This document shows, one piece after another, positions 44,292-53,904 of a stretch of 64,000 nt of DNA. Made by a program: the position numbers and the translations under genes. Source of the stretch: Nostoc sp. LEGE 06077. Lineage in GTDB: Bacteria > Cyanobacteriota > Cyanobacteriia > Cyanobacteriales > Nostocaceae. Position 1 is the stretch's first letter. Each line of letters starts with the position of its first letter. The stretch covers positions 1 to 64,000 of the forward strand of contig NZ_JADEWI010000017.1 in the NCBI RefSeq assembly GCF_015207705.1. The letters are read 5' to 3'. The notes below the pieces were generated by a model that was given only the letters and a program-made list of their open reading frames with translations, had not been told where the DNA came from and did no database searches.

Positions 44292-45365
44292 TTATGCCGT
44301 CAGTGCCGCGACTGATACTTTACCAGCAATAGTGAAGGCGATCGCTTTTAATGCTTTGGCAGAAGCCGAATCTGGTTCAGCCACAACAATCGGCACACCA
44401 CTATCACCACCAACTCTCGTGGAAATCTCTAAGGGTACGCAACCTAATAAAGGAACTCCCAACTCTGTAGCGGTTTTAGAACCACCACCAGAACCAAAAA
44501 TATCGTACTGTTTATCTGGCATATCCGGGGGAATAAAGTAGCTCATGTTTTCTACTATTCCCAAAACAGGGACGTTCATTTGTTGGAACATCCGTAATCC
44601 TTTGCGAGCATCTAATAAAGCGACCGTTTGTGGTGTAGTCACAATTACGGCCCCAGCCATTGGCACTGCTTGGGTTAAAGTTAACTGGGCATCGCCAGTT
44701 CCTGGCGGCATATCGACAATTAAATAGTCTAATTCGCCCCATTCCACCTGATAAAGAAACTGGCGAATTACACCATTCAGCATCGGCCCGCGCCAAATCA
44801 CAGGCTGATCTTTATCAATCAAAAAGCCCATTGATACTAATTTGACACCATGATTAAATGCCGGTTCTAAAACTTCACCTTTGTCTGTGGAACGGACTGT
44901 AATTTTAGCATCACCTAGTCCCAGCATGGTGGGATCGTTTGGCCCGTAAATATCGGCATCTAGCAAACCGACTTTTGCTCCTGTTTGCGCGAGGGCGACA
45001 GCCACATTCACAGCTACCGTGCTTTTACCGACACCACCTTTACCACTGGAAACCGCCAAAATATTTTTTATCCCAGGAACACCATTACGTTCAGGTACAT
45101 TTTTTTGCTGTGGTGTTTCGGCTGTGACTTCTACGTTGACTTGTGTCACCCCAGGTAGTTTTTTCACAGCTTTTTCACAATCTTCGACAATAAATTCACG
45201 TAAGGGACAGGCGGGTGTGGTCAAAACTAAAGTGAAGCTCACCTTGCCACCGTCAATATTAACGTTGCGAATCATATTCAGTTCTACCAGACTCTTACGG
45301 AGTTCTGGGTCTTGCACAGGCCGCAATACTTCTAAGACAGAACGGGAATCAAGGACATCGTACAT
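44292..45365 (-). CDS. mrp: Mrp/NBP35-family P-loop ATPase (iron-sulfur carrier type)
   Basis: A 357-residue ATPase: an N-terminal MIP18/DUF59-like domain (residues 1-85, LRPVQDPELRKSLVELNMIR, TTPACPLREF) followed by a MinD-like domain with deviant Walker A SSGKGGVGKST (106-116), DADIYGPNDPTMLG and IVDMPPGTGDAQLTL. Relatives such as ApbC and HCF101 transfer Fe-S clusters. The CxxC that ApbC carries near VENMSYF is absent: here the segment reads MSYFIPPDMPDKQYD, as in the HCF101-like cyanobacterial branch. A role in [4Fe-4S] assembly for photosystem I is therefore plausible but inferred. Confidence 0.9.
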   Translation of the reverse strand: MYDVLDSRSVLEVLRPVQDPELRKSLVELNMIRNVNIDGGKVSFTLVLTTPACPLREFIVEDCEKAVKKLPGVTQVNVEVTAETPQQKNVPERNGVPGIKNILAVSSGKGGVGKSTVAVNVAVALAQTGAKVGLLDADIYGPNDPTMLGLGDAKITVRSTDKGEVLEPAFNHGVKLVSMGFLIDKDQPVIWRGPMLNGVIRQFLYQVEWGELDYLIVDMPPGTGDAQLTLTQAVPMAGAVIVTTPQTVALLDARKGLRMFQQMNVPVLGIVENMSYFIPPDMPDKQYDIFGSGGGSKTATELGVPLLGCVPLEISTRVGGDSGVPIVVAEPDSASAKALKAIAFTIAGKVSVAALTA

Positions 45366-45455
45366 AGTGTTTTCAGCATTACCGCCGTAAAAAATTTAAG
45401 AAATTTTTATTCTTACCTAATAGAATCTTAACTTTCTTGGGAATAGCAAACTAGG

Positions 45456-45557
45456 GGCTATAGGCTAGAGGCTAGAGACTAAAAAATAATTTTTGCAGTA
45501 CCTATTTTGTCCGTAGCTTGTAGCCTGTAGCTTGTAGCCTGTAACCTCTAGTCTCTA
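45456..45557. repeat. Two facing heptamer arrays forming a large inverted repeat
   Basis: GGCTATA, GGCTAGA, GGCTAGA and GACTAAA (45456-45483) face six TAGCTTG/TAGCCTG/TAACCTC/TAGTCTC units (45514-45555). The arrays are roughly complementary; TAGAGACTA (45473-45481) pairs perfectly with TAGTCTCTA (45549-45557). The right end overlaps the stop of the SRPBCC gene. Confidence 0.8.
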
Positions 45558-46079
45558 AAAATCAAAACAACTATCATTAAGAGATTTTTTCTTACTGGAT
45601 ACCGCTTCCACTGCGGCATTTTCTACGGATTCAACTAAAGAACGTGCAACCCGATCTGCATAAGGACGGGAAAATGACCAAATTAGTGGCGATAACCAGC
45701 CTTTCAGGGTGACAGAATAAGACAAACAAGTACCACAAACAGTAGATTCTACTTGATAAGTAATTCTTTCTTCTACCCCAGGAATAGCCAAAACTCTCAC
45801 ACTCAAAAGTTCTCTGGGATTGACTCGCTCGACAAAGATATGAATAGGAAACGGTGAAAAGCGTGTGACAGCTTGGTAAATTAATCCAGGCTTGGGGACT
45901 AATCCGTAGGGGACATTGGTACTTTTGAGCAGGGGATGCCAAGAAACATCTGTTAAGTCAACTACTTTTTGCCATAATTCATCAACAGAAACATCACTAA
46001 TCTCTCGGTAAGTCCGTACTAAAGACGCACAAAACCGACGACGTTTGCGGTGGATGAATGTTGATAACCAACCTCGCAT
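45555..46079 (-). CDS. SRPBCC (START-like) family protein
   Basis: A 174-residue protein with a START/polyketide-cyclase-like fold, which encloses a hydrophobic ligand pocket. The N-terminus is basic (FIHRKRRRFCASLVRTYREI), then the domain begins with VSVDELWQKVVDLTDVSWHPLL. The middle has RVLAIPGVEERITYQVEST, and the C-terminal helix YADRVARSLVESVENAAVEAV closes the pocket. No ligand can be assigned. The terminal Cys/Phe tail is encoded by DNA merging into the heptamer array, so the last residues may be recently acquired. Confidence 0.75.
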   Translation of the reverse strand: MRGWLSTFIHRKRRRFCASLVRTYREISDVSVDELWQKVVDLTDVSWHPLLKSTNVPYGLVPKPGLIYQAVTRFSPFPIHIFVERVNPRELLSVRVLAIPGVEERITYQVESTVCGTCLSYSVTLKGWLSPLIWSFSRPYADRVARSLVESVENAAVEAVSSKKKSLNDSCFDF

Positions 46080-46519
46080 TTGCCTTATCCTCCTCGCTAC
46101 AGACTTGCTGGTAACTTTGGTCTGGTGAGCAATCCTAGTTGCCTTTACTTAACATTTCTCAATATTTGGTTGTGGCATAGCAAGTAACGATTAGGCACAA
46201 ATGGCAACAAGGTTGCTAGGGCTGGAAACCGAGGCTTGCGGGGCATCACCATCATCAGTAAGGCATATACTAACTTGCCAGAAGTTGATATAACACCAGA
46301 ATGTTCCCATCAAGAAGTACAAAAAAAACTGAGTCAATATACAAGCCTATACGCATTTGAGGGAAAATAACTCTAGTCATACACATCAATAGTGTAAAAG
46401 CGTGACAAAAAACATTAGTTTGAGCAAATCGAGCTAAAAAATGAGTTCGGATTGTCTACAAATTTTTAACTGAAAATTTCTGGCTTTTTGGCAATTGTAA
46501 TTAAGGTTCGGGAATCTCT
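46080..46519. promoter_or_regulatory. Divergent promoter region for hemF and SRPBCC gene
   Basis: This 440-base region has no open frame worth calling. It must hold promoters in both directions. I see no distinct operator, riboswitch or hairpin. Confidence 0.35.
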
Positions 46520-47563
46520 ATGTTGACTAATTCGCACACCCCAACAGTAAAACCAGCATCATCCAAGTTCTTACCACCAACGGATGCTAAGGCTAGGGTG
46601 AGTCAGTTTATGAAACAACTACAAGACGAAATTACCCAAGCTTTAGCCGAATTAGATGGTGTGGGTGAGTTTAAAGAAGATGCTTGGGAACGTCCAGAGG
46701 GAGGTGGTGGGCGATCGCGTGTGCTGCGTGAGGGAAAAATCTTTGAACAAGCAGGTGTAAATTTTTCTGAAGTTTGGGGTTCTCACCTGCCGCCCTCGAT
46801 TTTAAAGCAACGTCCAGAAGCCGAGGGACACCAATTTTATGCCACAGGCACTTCCTTGGTGTTACATCCGCGTAATCCTTATGTACCAACTGTTCACTTA
46901 AATTACCGTTATTTTGAAGCTGGGCCAGTATGGTGGTTTGGAGGCGGGGCTGACTTGACACCTTATTACCCCTTTGCGGAAGATGCTGCCCATTTCCATA
47001 AAACCCTGAAGCAAGCTTGTGACCAACACCACGCCGAGTATTATCCAGTATTTAAGCGTTGGTGCGATGAATATTTTTATCTCAAACATCGCAATGAGAC
47101 TCGCGGCGTAGGCGGTTTGTTCTTTGATTATCAGGATGGTCAAGGTACTTTATATCGTGGCCCTGACCCCAAAGGCCCCGCTGCTAGTTACAGCGACGAA
47201 GTAGGAGTAGTTGCACAACGCACATGGGAAGACTTATTTGCTTTTATCCAAGGTGGTGGTCGTGCCTTTTTACCAGCCTACGTACCAATTGTCCAACGGC
47301 GACATGAAATAGAATATGGCGATCGCGAACGAAATTTCCAACTTTATCGTCGTGGTCGGTACGTTGAATTTAACTTGGTTTACGACCGAGGCACAATTTT
47401 TGGACTCCAAACCAATGGACGTACCGAATCCATTCTCATGTCTTTACCACCTTTAGTACGTTGGGAATATTGTTATCAGCCTGAACCCAATTCTCCGGAA
47501 GCCGAACTGTATGACACGTTCCTCAAGCCGCAAGACTGGATAAATTGGACAACAACCCACTAA
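46520..47563 (+). CDS. hemF: Coproporphyrinogen III oxidase, aerobic
   Basis: HemF decarboxylates coproporphyrinogen III to protoporphyrinogen IX with O2, feeding heme and chlorophyll. The 347-residue protein has the family core: [65 protein letters not shown] and RGGLFFDY-like [31 protein letters not shown] and the C-terminal [10 protein letters not shown] complete it. Length and N-terminus are normal for cyanobacteria. Oxygen-requiring HemF suits aerobic growth; an anaerobic HemN is not in this window. Confidence 0.97.
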   Translation: MLTNSHTPTVKPASSKFLPPTDAKARVSQFMKQLQDEITQALAELDGVGEFKEDAWERPEGGGGRSRVLREGKIFEQAGVNFSEVWGSHLPPSILKQRPEAEGHQFYATGTSLVLHPRNPYVPTVHLNYRYFEAGPVWWFGGGADLTPYYPFAEDAAHFHKTLKQACDQHHAEYYPVFKRWCDEYFYLKHRNETRGVGGLFFDYQDGQGTLYRGPDPKGPAASYSDEVGVVAQRTWEDLFAFIQGGGRAFLPAYVPIVQRRHEIEYGDRERNFQLYRRGRYVEFNLVYDRGTIFGLQTNGRTESILMSLPPLVRWEYCYQPEPNSPEAELYDTFLKPQDWINWTTTH

Positions 47564-47964
47564 CGATCACATACAATGTAATCCCCCCTAGGTTAGGTTA
47601 ATTTGTTCAGAATTTTCAGTGTTGGGTGCGTTGTATAGGAATATAAAATTTTGCATATTCGTTACTTGGCACTCAGCGCTTTCAACTCAGCACTTTCATT
47701 AGCACTCAGCACTTTTTTAGTGAGTTACACTACTAAAGGTAAGCACCTAGTAAATAGGTGACTATTTTAGCTATAACTTGTTTATCTCAAGTCTCAGCAC
47801 TGGATAGTCTTCTCAAACGGTGAGTCAATTAATTTACCAAGTTTCTGGGAAGCTTTCGCGCCAACGAAAGTCAGTATTACCAAATAAGTACCTTCTTTGA
47901 CTCACCAATCTCAGGCTAAATCCAGTAATAGTTAATTTGAAAATGAGTGCCACGGGGATTTTTA
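47564..47964. other. Spacer with CAGCACT heptamers
   Basis: Between hemF and the STAS gene lie several CACTCAG/CAGCACT units (about 47670-47717), a small stem CACCT / AGGTG near 47746-47762 and promoter DNA. GGGGA at 47954-47958 is the probable ribosome-binding site of the next gene. Confidence 0.45.
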
Positions 47965-48333
47965 GTGATAAAAATAGAACAAACAACCTATACAACCCAG
48001 GACGGTAATACCGTCATAGTTTTAACACCAGCTGGTCGTCTCGACATCACCACAGCTTGGCAATTCCGCTTAAAGTTGCAGGAATGTATTTCTAAGCTCA
48101 GTCGCCATGTAGTGGTGAATCTTGGTCAGGTAAATTTTATTGATAGTTCTGGTCTCACGTCTTTAGTAGCTGGGATGCGTGATGCTGATAAAGTCAAAGG
48201 CAGTTTTCGCATCTGTAACGTACACCCAGAAGCGAAACTAGTTTTTGAAGTCACAATGATGGATACAGTGTTTGAAATTTTTGAAACAGAAGAGGAAGCT
48301 TTAGAAGGTGTTCCTCGGAGTATCGCTAGTTAA
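47965..48333 (+). CDS. STAS-domain anti-sigma factor antagonist
   Basis: A single STAS domain with the phosphorylation loop NFIDSSGLTSLVAG and likely phosphosite Ser61, and FEVTMMDTVFEIF near the end as in RsbV/SpoIIAA relatives. I prefer the GTG at 47965 (122 residues) because GGGGA lies six bases upstream; a GTG at 47947 would add six residues. It should bind and sequester an anti-sigma or anti-anti-sigma kinase partner. No kinase or phosphatase gene is adjacent. One of three STAS-only proteins in the window, each in a different context. Confidence 0.88.
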   Translation: MIKIEQTTYTTQDGNTVIVLTPAGRLDITTAWQFRLKLQECISKLSRHVVVNLGQVNFIDSSGLTSLVAGMRDADKVKGSFRICNVHPEAKLVFEVTMMDTVFEIFETEEEALEGVPRSIAS

Positions 48334-48417
48334 TCAAGTACTAAGTGCTGAGTAAAAAAGACTAGCTTTCAGCTTTCAGCTATTTTCTCATACGTTGTGA
48401 GTAAATATTGTTAATAC

Positions 48418-49035
48418 TCAGCACTCAGAACTTAAAACTGAGTACTGTTCTCGTTTAATGTAGCGATAGGGTCCTAAAATCGCTCCCCAAGTTGCTTTTC
48501 CTGTCTCCGAGTCAATACCTTTGTCATAGCTATAAAATTCTTCTGCTGTGGCTTCAAACCCCAAGGAAACTTGGACGTTGTTGCCTTGATAGTTAAAGCA
48601 GCAATGAGTCTCGGTTGGTTGAGTTGCGACAAACTTATAGTTTTTAGGAGCCAATTCTTGCTGGGTAAGCGTAAGAATACACCCTGGTAATAAATCCAAT
48701 TGTTCGACTGTGAGTGTCTTTAGTAAAGCAGGATTACGGCCTGCGCCACTTAAGGCACTTGGGTTTTTAGGTATATAGTACTGAATTTGCAAAGGTGCAG
48801 CAAAATTATTCCCGGCCGTTAAGCGCAATATTCGTTGGCGATAAGGGCGGTCTAAATAGACAATATTGGCTTGTTCAGCAAACAAAGTAATGCTGTCTTC
48901 GGAGAATAAGTTAACTGGTCTTTGCCACATACGTAGGTGAACATACCAAGCAGGTTCTGCTAGAGCCTGTTCCCGATTGTCAAATTCACCAGCTATGTAT
49001 TTACCAAGAGTAATCAGAAGAGGTGAAAGACTCAT
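48418..49035 (-). CDS. CpcT/CpeT-family phycobiliprotein chromophore lyase
   Basis: Members attach bilin to a Cys of phycobiliprotein beta subunits (CpcT: Cys-153-type site). The product starts MSLSPLLITLGKYIAGEFDN, matching the family N-terminus, and includes NREQALAEPAWYVHLRMWQRP, LLPGCILTL and the C-terminal DSETGKATWGAILGPYRYIKR block. I placed the start at 49035 (205 residues). The frame is open to an ATG at 49128, which would add 31 residues lacking family resemblance, and neither start has a strong Shine-Dalgarno. Whether it is the CpcT orthologue or a paralogue cannot be settled here. Confidence 0.85.
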   Translation of the reverse strand: MSLSPLLITLGKYIAGEFDNREQALAEPAWYVHLRMWQRPVNLFSEDSITLFAEQANIVYLDRPYRQRILRLTAGNNFAAPLQIQYYIPKNPSALSGAGRNPALLKTLTVEQLDLLPGCILTLTQQELAPKNYKFVATQPTETHCCFNYQGNNVQVSLGFEATAEEFYSYDKGIDSETGKATWGAILGPYRYIKREQYSVLSSEC

Positions 49036-49370
49036 AAATTGTGATGCACCATCCAAAATATTTGATAAAAAAGAATTCAGTATAAGATTTTGACGACTGG
49101 GTAATGAAGATTGCGGGAAAAGCTTCATCTGAGTGTGTGAAACGAATTGTCAACATGATTCCGTATTCAAAATCTATCTGTTCTAGGTAGAGTATTCTGA
49201 ATTCTAGATTTAGAACTCTTATTTATAGCTGTTTGTTGAGCAAATATCATTGATCCCCTTTATGCTACCAAATTGACCAAAGATTCTGAGGAGAAACCCG
49301 AACTTGGCAAAGTAGCCTTTAAGGGAGACAATAAAATAACTTCGCCCTTAACATTCTTAATATTTTCTTT

Positions 49371-50078
49371 GTGAATAACGTCCGTACTGTCTCTGATACA
49401 AAGCGAACTTTCTACTCCTTACATACCCGTCCCATCAACACAATCTATCGTCGGGTAGTAGAAGAGTTGATGGTGGAAATGCATCTGCTATCAGTAAATG
49501 TTGATTTTAGTTACAATCCAATTTATGCCTTGGGCGTTGTCACAACTTTTGACCGCTTTATGCAAGGCTATCAACCGGAACGAGACAGAGAATCAATTTT
49601 TCATGCTATCTGTCAGGCTGTAGAGCAAGAAGCGCAACGCTATAGACAGGATGCTGAAAGGTTGCAAACTTTGGCGAAAAATTTAGCAGCCAACGATTTA
49701 ATTGCTTGGCTTGGCCAAACTAATCATTCAGGTCAAGATGCTGATTTGCAAGTACAATTGCAAGTGATCGCCAATAATTCTCACTTTAAATACAATCGCT
49801 TGTTTGCTATTGGTCTATTCTCCTTATTGGAGGAGTCTGACCCCGACTTGGTTAAAGATGAAAAGCAACGTACTGATGCAATCAAAACGATTGCAGCTGG
49901 GTTGCATTTATCGGAGGACAAACTCAACAAAGATTTAGATTTATATCGCTCTAATCTAGAGAAAATGTCGCAAGCACTGGTGGTAATGGCAGATATGATA
50001 TCAGCTGACCGCAAAAAACGCGAACAACGCCAACAACAAGCTACTACGCCAGTTACCCCGCCTACTGCTAACGAATAA
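49371..50078 (+). CDS. thf1: Thylakoid formation protein Thf1/Psb29
   Basis: A 235-residue protein found in oxygenic phototrophs, linked to photosystem II stability and FtsH-mediated repair. Characteristic segments are SDTKRTFYSLHTRPINTIYR at the N-terminus, VEELMVEMHLLSVN, YNPIYALGVVTTFDRFMQGY and HFKYNRLFAIGLFSLLE. The second half is a coiled coil ending in a Gln/Pro/Thr-rich tail. The start is GTG at 49371; no ATG is available upstream in frame. It converges on the gene at 50221 across a hairpin-bearing spacer. Confidence 0.94.
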   Translation: MNNVRTVSDTKRTFYSLHTRPINTIYRRVVEELMVEMHLLSVNVDFSYNPIYALGVVTTFDRFMQGYQPERDRESIFHAICQAVEQEAQRYRQDAERLQTLAKNLAANDLIAWLGQTNHSGQDADLQVQLQVIANNSHFKYNRLFAIGLFSLLEESDPDLVKDEKQRTDAIKTIAAGLHLSEDKLNKDLDLYRSNLEKMSQALVVMADMISADRKKREQRQQQATTPVTPPTANE

Positions 50079-50125
50079 GTTGATATACGCTCAATTCCTA
50101 CATTTCCAGATTGAGATCGTCATTA

Positions 50126-50168
50126 GTCCTTTGTCCTGTTTAAATATGAATGGGTAATGACAAAGGAC
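50126..50168. terminator. Hairpin between convergent genes
   Basis: GTCCTTTGTC (50126-50135) and its perfect complement GACAAAGGAC (50159-50168) flank a 23-base loop between thf1 and the minus-strand gene ending at 50221. No long T-run follows, so termination is likely but not certain; the unit resembles heptamer repeats. Confidence 0.5.
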
Positions 50169-50220
50169 GACCTTTATTGCTAGTTATGCAATTTAGATGT
50201 GTTTAGCTTAGGTAATTTAT

Positions 50221-51009
50221 TTAATCCTTTGGAGGAAAAGTAATTTTGTTTCCCGCTGGAGTGCTAATTACCTTTCCTCCCAAAGCCTCAATTTCTCTCA
50301 CTACTCTTTTCTGAGTTTTTTCATCAACTCCATTATTTAAGACAATTGCCCAGGTGGCAATTCGAGCGTATCGACTATCAGGATTACGGCTCAAAAATAA
50401 AGCAGTCTGATGAGAGTTCTCAGCCATGTATTTACTTTCGATATCTGAATAGTGATTTGCCCAATTCGCTGCCATCGTGAAAGAATGTTGTGCGGCTTGA
50501 GAATTGCCTAAAAATAATAATTCATCAGTACCTTTATAACGCCACACATAATAAGATTTTTCGGGAATTTGGGGGGTGATAGAATGCAAACCTTCCTCAA
50601 TCAATTTTATTGAGCGTTCTGGCATAGCAGCATACATAGAAGTACTAGTAGAAAGGCTTATATAAGCCCCTAAAAATCGTGGGTCATGTTTAACAATAAT
50701 CTCAAAATACTCTGGACTAAGACTGTAACCTGTTTTTTCTCGAACTTCGTCATCTCCAAAGTACTGTAAGAAATTCAAATACACCCAATTAGCCATAAAA
50801 TTGTCATAGCCAAAACTAGGTAACTCTTTCAATAAACTCAGCCGCAGATGTTCGGCTTTGATTTCTTGTTCTAAAATTTCTAACGAAGCTGCTTGTTTAT
50901 TAATTAACAGTGATTGGAGTCGGGGGAATTGAAGGGCGCTAACTCCTAATACACTCAAACAGGCGACTAAAGGCGTAATCAAAGCTTGATAAGATAAACG
51001 CAACAGCAT
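50221..51009 (-). CDS. Hypothetical protein with N-terminal membrane anchor and TPR-like helices
   Basis: A 262-residue protein without an assigned family. The N-terminal segment LITPLVACLSVLGVSALQF is hydrophobic (anchor or uncleaved signal). Conserved-looking parts are LKELPSFGYDNFMANWVYLNFLQYFGD and DPRFLGAYISLST, then helical pairs of TPR-like character (RSIKLIEEGLHSITP; AQHSFTMAANWA). The final 40 residues (TQKRVVREIEALGGKVI) could form a small alpha/beta unit. It is probably an extracytoplasmic scaffold-type protein; function unknown. Confidence 0.7.
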   Translation of the reverse strand: MLLRLSYQALITPLVACLSVLGVSALQFPRLQSLLINKQAASLEILEQEIKAEHLRLSLLKELPSFGYDNFMANWVYLNFLQYFGDDEVREKTGYSLSPEYFEIIVKHDPRFLGAYISLSTSTSMYAAMPERSIKLIEEGLHSITPQIPEKSYYVWRYKGTDELLFLGNSQAAQHSFTMAANWANHYSDIESKYMAENSHQTALFLSRNPDSRYARIATWAIVLNNGVDEKTQKRVVREIEALGGKVISTPAGNKITFPPKD

Positions 51010-51406
51010 ACTGGGCTATTTTTTGGATTTATGATCAACCCATTGTATGCAATATTACTAGTATTCAGTGGTGATTTTAAATAATTGCTGAGTTAGATAA
51101 CTGCATCTGTATTTCGGATAATTAATCAGAATTGCCTGTAGTCAGTTAATCCATAGAATACATAACCTGTAGAGAAGCGACTAATCACATCTCTACAGAT
51201 AGTCTATCTGTCGCATTCTTTTTTCAAATTGAGTAAGAAATACCAAATTACTCAGGAAGAAAGAGCAGGATAAATGGAGGATATATACTCAACATTGCTT
51301 GCTGCTATTTGTTAACCTTGTTGCACAATTTGTTGATTGTGGCAGTAGGAACAAGAGCAGCAAACTGTGAACATTTGTAAACAACAAACGAGCTAATTGT
51401 GCAGTA
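51010..51406. other. Spacer with dispersed hairpin
   Basis: No gene is evident. A perfect 9-bp inverted repeat CTGTAGAGA (51167-51175) / TCTCTACAG (51190-51198) with loop GCGACTAATCACA resembles a dispersed Nostocales hairpin. It lies downstream of PSRP-3 and may end its transcript. Confidence 0.5.
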
Positions 51407-51706
51407 TCAAGCACTACCTGTGAAAGCAACTTCTGGAAACTTCAACTGAGCTTCTGCCATTGGACGGTTTCTACCTTCCTCTTGCCAGTAGTTAATCACT
51501 TCTGTTGCTTTGTTAAGCAATTCAACGCGATCTAGCTCAGTAATCCAGTGTTTGGATTCGAGTTCCTTTTTTAACTCTTCCCATGCATCATTTCTGGGCC
51601 AGAAAAAGTACTTCGTTAAAGGACTAGTACCTTTACCTACAACTTGGTCAACTGCTAGGGCAACGTTATCTTCTAACCAAAGAATTTTGAGAATGAACTT
51701 GGTCAA
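51407..51706 (-). CDS. ycf65: Probable 30S ribosomal protein PSRP-3 (Ycf65)
   Basis: A 99-residue protein of the Ycf65/PSRP-3 family, a small-subunit ribosomal protein restricted to cyanobacteria and plastids. The sequence [40 protein letters not shown] and [20 protein letters not shown], then VINYWQEEG, is diagnostic. The start is TTG at 51706, with GGAGGTG upstream at a slightly short spacing; no in-frame ATG exists nearby. It stands alone between two spacers. Confidence 0.92.
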   Translation of the reverse strand: MTKFILKILWLEDNVALAVDQVVGKGTSPLTKYFFWPRNDAWEELKKELESKHWITELDRVELLNKATEVINYWQEEGRNRPMAEAQLKFPEVAFTGSA

Positions 51707-51915
51707 TCACACCTCCGGGAAATATCCGGGCATTACTTACTAAGTTTGCGATTGCTTATTGTAACTTAATATCTAACTCAATGACCAAACCGTGATTAGT
51801 AATTAGTTTTTCAGGGAGTGGGATGTGGGAGTAGGTAGTGGTCAAGAAGTATTTATTATGGATACTTCTCCCATTTAAAATCGGAAAAGCTTAATCTTTC
51901 TTTATCTATGCAACC

Positions 51916-52704
51916 ATGACTGTACAAGCTTCAGTACGATCGCTCGTCGTTTTTGATATTGATGGTGTTGTGCGCGATGTTAGCGGTTCTTATCGCCGCG
52001 CGATCGCCGATACTGTAGAACACTTTACTAACGCCGCATATTGTCCCACACCCTTAGATATTGATCAACTCAAGTCTGAAGGTGTTTGGAATAACGATTG
52101 GGAAGCGTCCCAAGAATTAATTTACCGTTACTTTGAGTCTCAAGGACAGCCACGAGAACAAAACAAGTTAGATTACAACACCATTGTTACCTTTTTCCAA
52201 GCCCGTTACCGTGGCCCAAACCCGAATAATTTCACGGGATATATTTGTGATGAACCTTTATTGTTAAGCTCAGACTATCTTCAACAACTTACTCAAGCGG
52301 AAATTGGTTGGGGATTTTTTAGCGGTGCTACTCGCGGTTCGGCTAATTACATCTTAGAAAAACGTTTAGGTTTGCAATCTCCAGTGTTGATTGCGATGGA
52401 GGACGCACCCGGTAAACCAGATCCTACAGGATTGTTTGCTACCGTTGACAAGTTAGAGAATGAACAAAGCAACACCCCAGTCATTTATGTAGGCGATACT
52501 GTCGCGGATATGTATACAGTAGGTAAAGCGCGAGAATTGCAGCCGCACCGGACTTGGATTGGTGTTGGGGTTCTACCACCGCACGTCCAGGAAACCCCAG
52601 CACGCTCTCAGGCGTATATTGAAACACTGCAAAAAGCTGGAGCCGCAATAGTTTTGCGTAATGTTGAAGAGTTAAATCCTGCCAAGATTGCAGAACTATT
52701 GTAG
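51916..52704 (+). CDS. HAD-superfamily hydrolase, TIGR01548-like
   Basis: A 262-residue HAD phosphatase-type protein with the nucleophile motif VVFDIDGVVRDVSGSY (Asp14 and Asp16), motif II Ser/Thr in FFSGATRGSANYIL, motif III Lys in GKPDPTGL and motif IV in VIYVGDTVADM. The helical cap contains CPTPLDIDQLKSEGVWNNDW. It matches the HAD subgroup conserved in cyanobacteria and known as TIGR01548. Its substrate is unknown. It diverges from PSRP-3. Confidence 0.85.
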   Translation: MTVQASVRSLVVFDIDGVVRDVSGSYRRAIADTVEHFTNAAYCPTPLDIDQLKSEGVWNNDWEASQELIYRYFESQGQPREQNKLDYNTIVTFFQARYRGPNPNNFTGYICDEPLLLSSDYLQQLTQAEIGWGFFSGATRGSANYILEKRLGLQSPVLIAMEDAPGKPDPTGLFATVDKLENEQSNTPVIYVGDTVADMYTVGKARELQPHRTWIGVGVLPPHVQETPARSQAYIETLQKAGAAIVLRNVEELNPAKIAELL

Positions 52705-52920
52705 TGATGAAATACTAACTGGCTTGAGAAAGCGATCGCTTTTATATTTTCTCTACCTTCAATTAGCCAAAATTCTATGGAAGAATTGGCAGACAATTAC
52801 ATTGTCTGCCTAAAAAATGCTTGTGAACAAAACCATTCGGGGCGAGAACAGGAAATAGAGAAAGAATTAGCCCCTTTTACGTCACATCGTATGGAACTGT
52901 TATCCGTTCTCTGTTGGCTT

Positions 52921-53730
52921 TTAATACTGAAGTTTCAAAAACTTATCTAAAGCAGCCACCATACTAGGAGGCCAACGGCGGATACTTTTCACCCAGTCGA
53001 TATCTTTGTAACGTTGATCTAACCCGTAGGCGGCTACCCAATTACTCTCTGCTTCGCCTTTCTGTCCATTTACCCAATAAGCAGCGGTTAAAGCAGCGCG
53101 GACATCAGCAAATTTGGGATATTTCCGAGCAATATTTCGCATTTCGCGGATTGCTGGCTCTATTTGACCAGTTTCATACAAGGCGATCGCATAGTTAGCA
53201 CGGGCAAAGGCAAAATTTGGGGCAATTTCGGTAGACTTTTGATAATCTGCGATCGCCTCATCCCATTTTCCTAAACCTGCTTTGGCATTACCACGATTGT
53301 TATAGGCCATTGCATCTTTAGGATCTAATTCTAGGATGTGATTATAATCTGCGATCGCCTCATCCCATTTCCCTAAACCTTCTAAAGCTGTACCCCGATT
53401 TAAATAGGGATCTGTGACATTGGGAGCCAATTCTACAGCTTTGTTGTAGTCTGCTAGTGCATCTTTTAGCTTATTCTGGCTAACCCGTGAATTTCCCCGA
53501 TTACTCCATGCACCTGCATTGGTAGGGAATTTCTCAATAATTTTTGTCCAATATTCTTCAGCCTTGGCAAAGTCACCCTGATTCGTCGCTGCAAATGCTT
53601 GATTCGCCCATTCATCCCCTTGTTGGATTTCCTCTGGCGTGAAGTTGGGTTGTTGGGATTGTGCCATGACTGGTTGACCCCAGCCAAACACAAGTAACAG
53701 ACTGAGAAAAATACTAATTAACTTAATCAT
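52921..53730 (-). CDS. Exported tetratricopeptide-repeat protein
   Basis: A 269-residue protein with a signal peptide (MIKLISIFLSLLLVFGWG, cleavage near VMAQS at residue 24) and about five TPR units. Two consecutive repeats are nearly identical (GLGKWDEAIADYNHILELDP; GLGKWDEAIADYQKSTEIAP). The conserved YWTKIIEKFPTNAGAWSNRGN and the C-terminal DIDWVKSIRRWPPSMVAALD are typical of lumenal/periplasmic TPR proteins of cyanobacteria and plastids. It likely acts as an assembly scaffold in the thylakoid lumen or periplasm; partner unknown. It is convergent with the HAD gene. Confidence 0.85.
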   Translation of the reverse strand: MIKLISIFLSLLLVFGWGQPVMAQSQQPNFTPEEIQQGDEWANQAFAATNQGDFAKAEEYWTKIIEKFPTNAGAWSNRGNSRVSQNKLKDALADYNKAVELAPNVTDPYLNRGTALEGLGKWDEAIADYNHILELDPKDAMAYNNRGNAKAGLGKWDEAIADYQKSTEIAPNFAFARANYAIALYETGQIEPAIREMRNIARKYPKFADVRAALTAAYWVNGQKGEAESNWVAAYGLDQRYKDIDWVKSIRRWPPSMVAALDKFLKLQY

Positions 53731-53904
53731 CTGGGTTTACCTGTGTCTATCTGTGGTGGAGATTCCACAATTTATCATGGCGAAAACTGTCTCATACAGC
53801 AAGCAAGAACCGCCAGACTTTCAGCATAGCCAATAAAATTAAAACCAGATGATGGCGATCGCAGCATACTTCAGGGGATGTGAGATGCTGCGATCGCAGC
53901 ATCT

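Noticed and set aside
44332-45390. Several 60-120 codon plus-strand frames opposite mrp
   Set aside because: They are antisense shadows of the conserved mrp gene and lack ribosome-binding sites.
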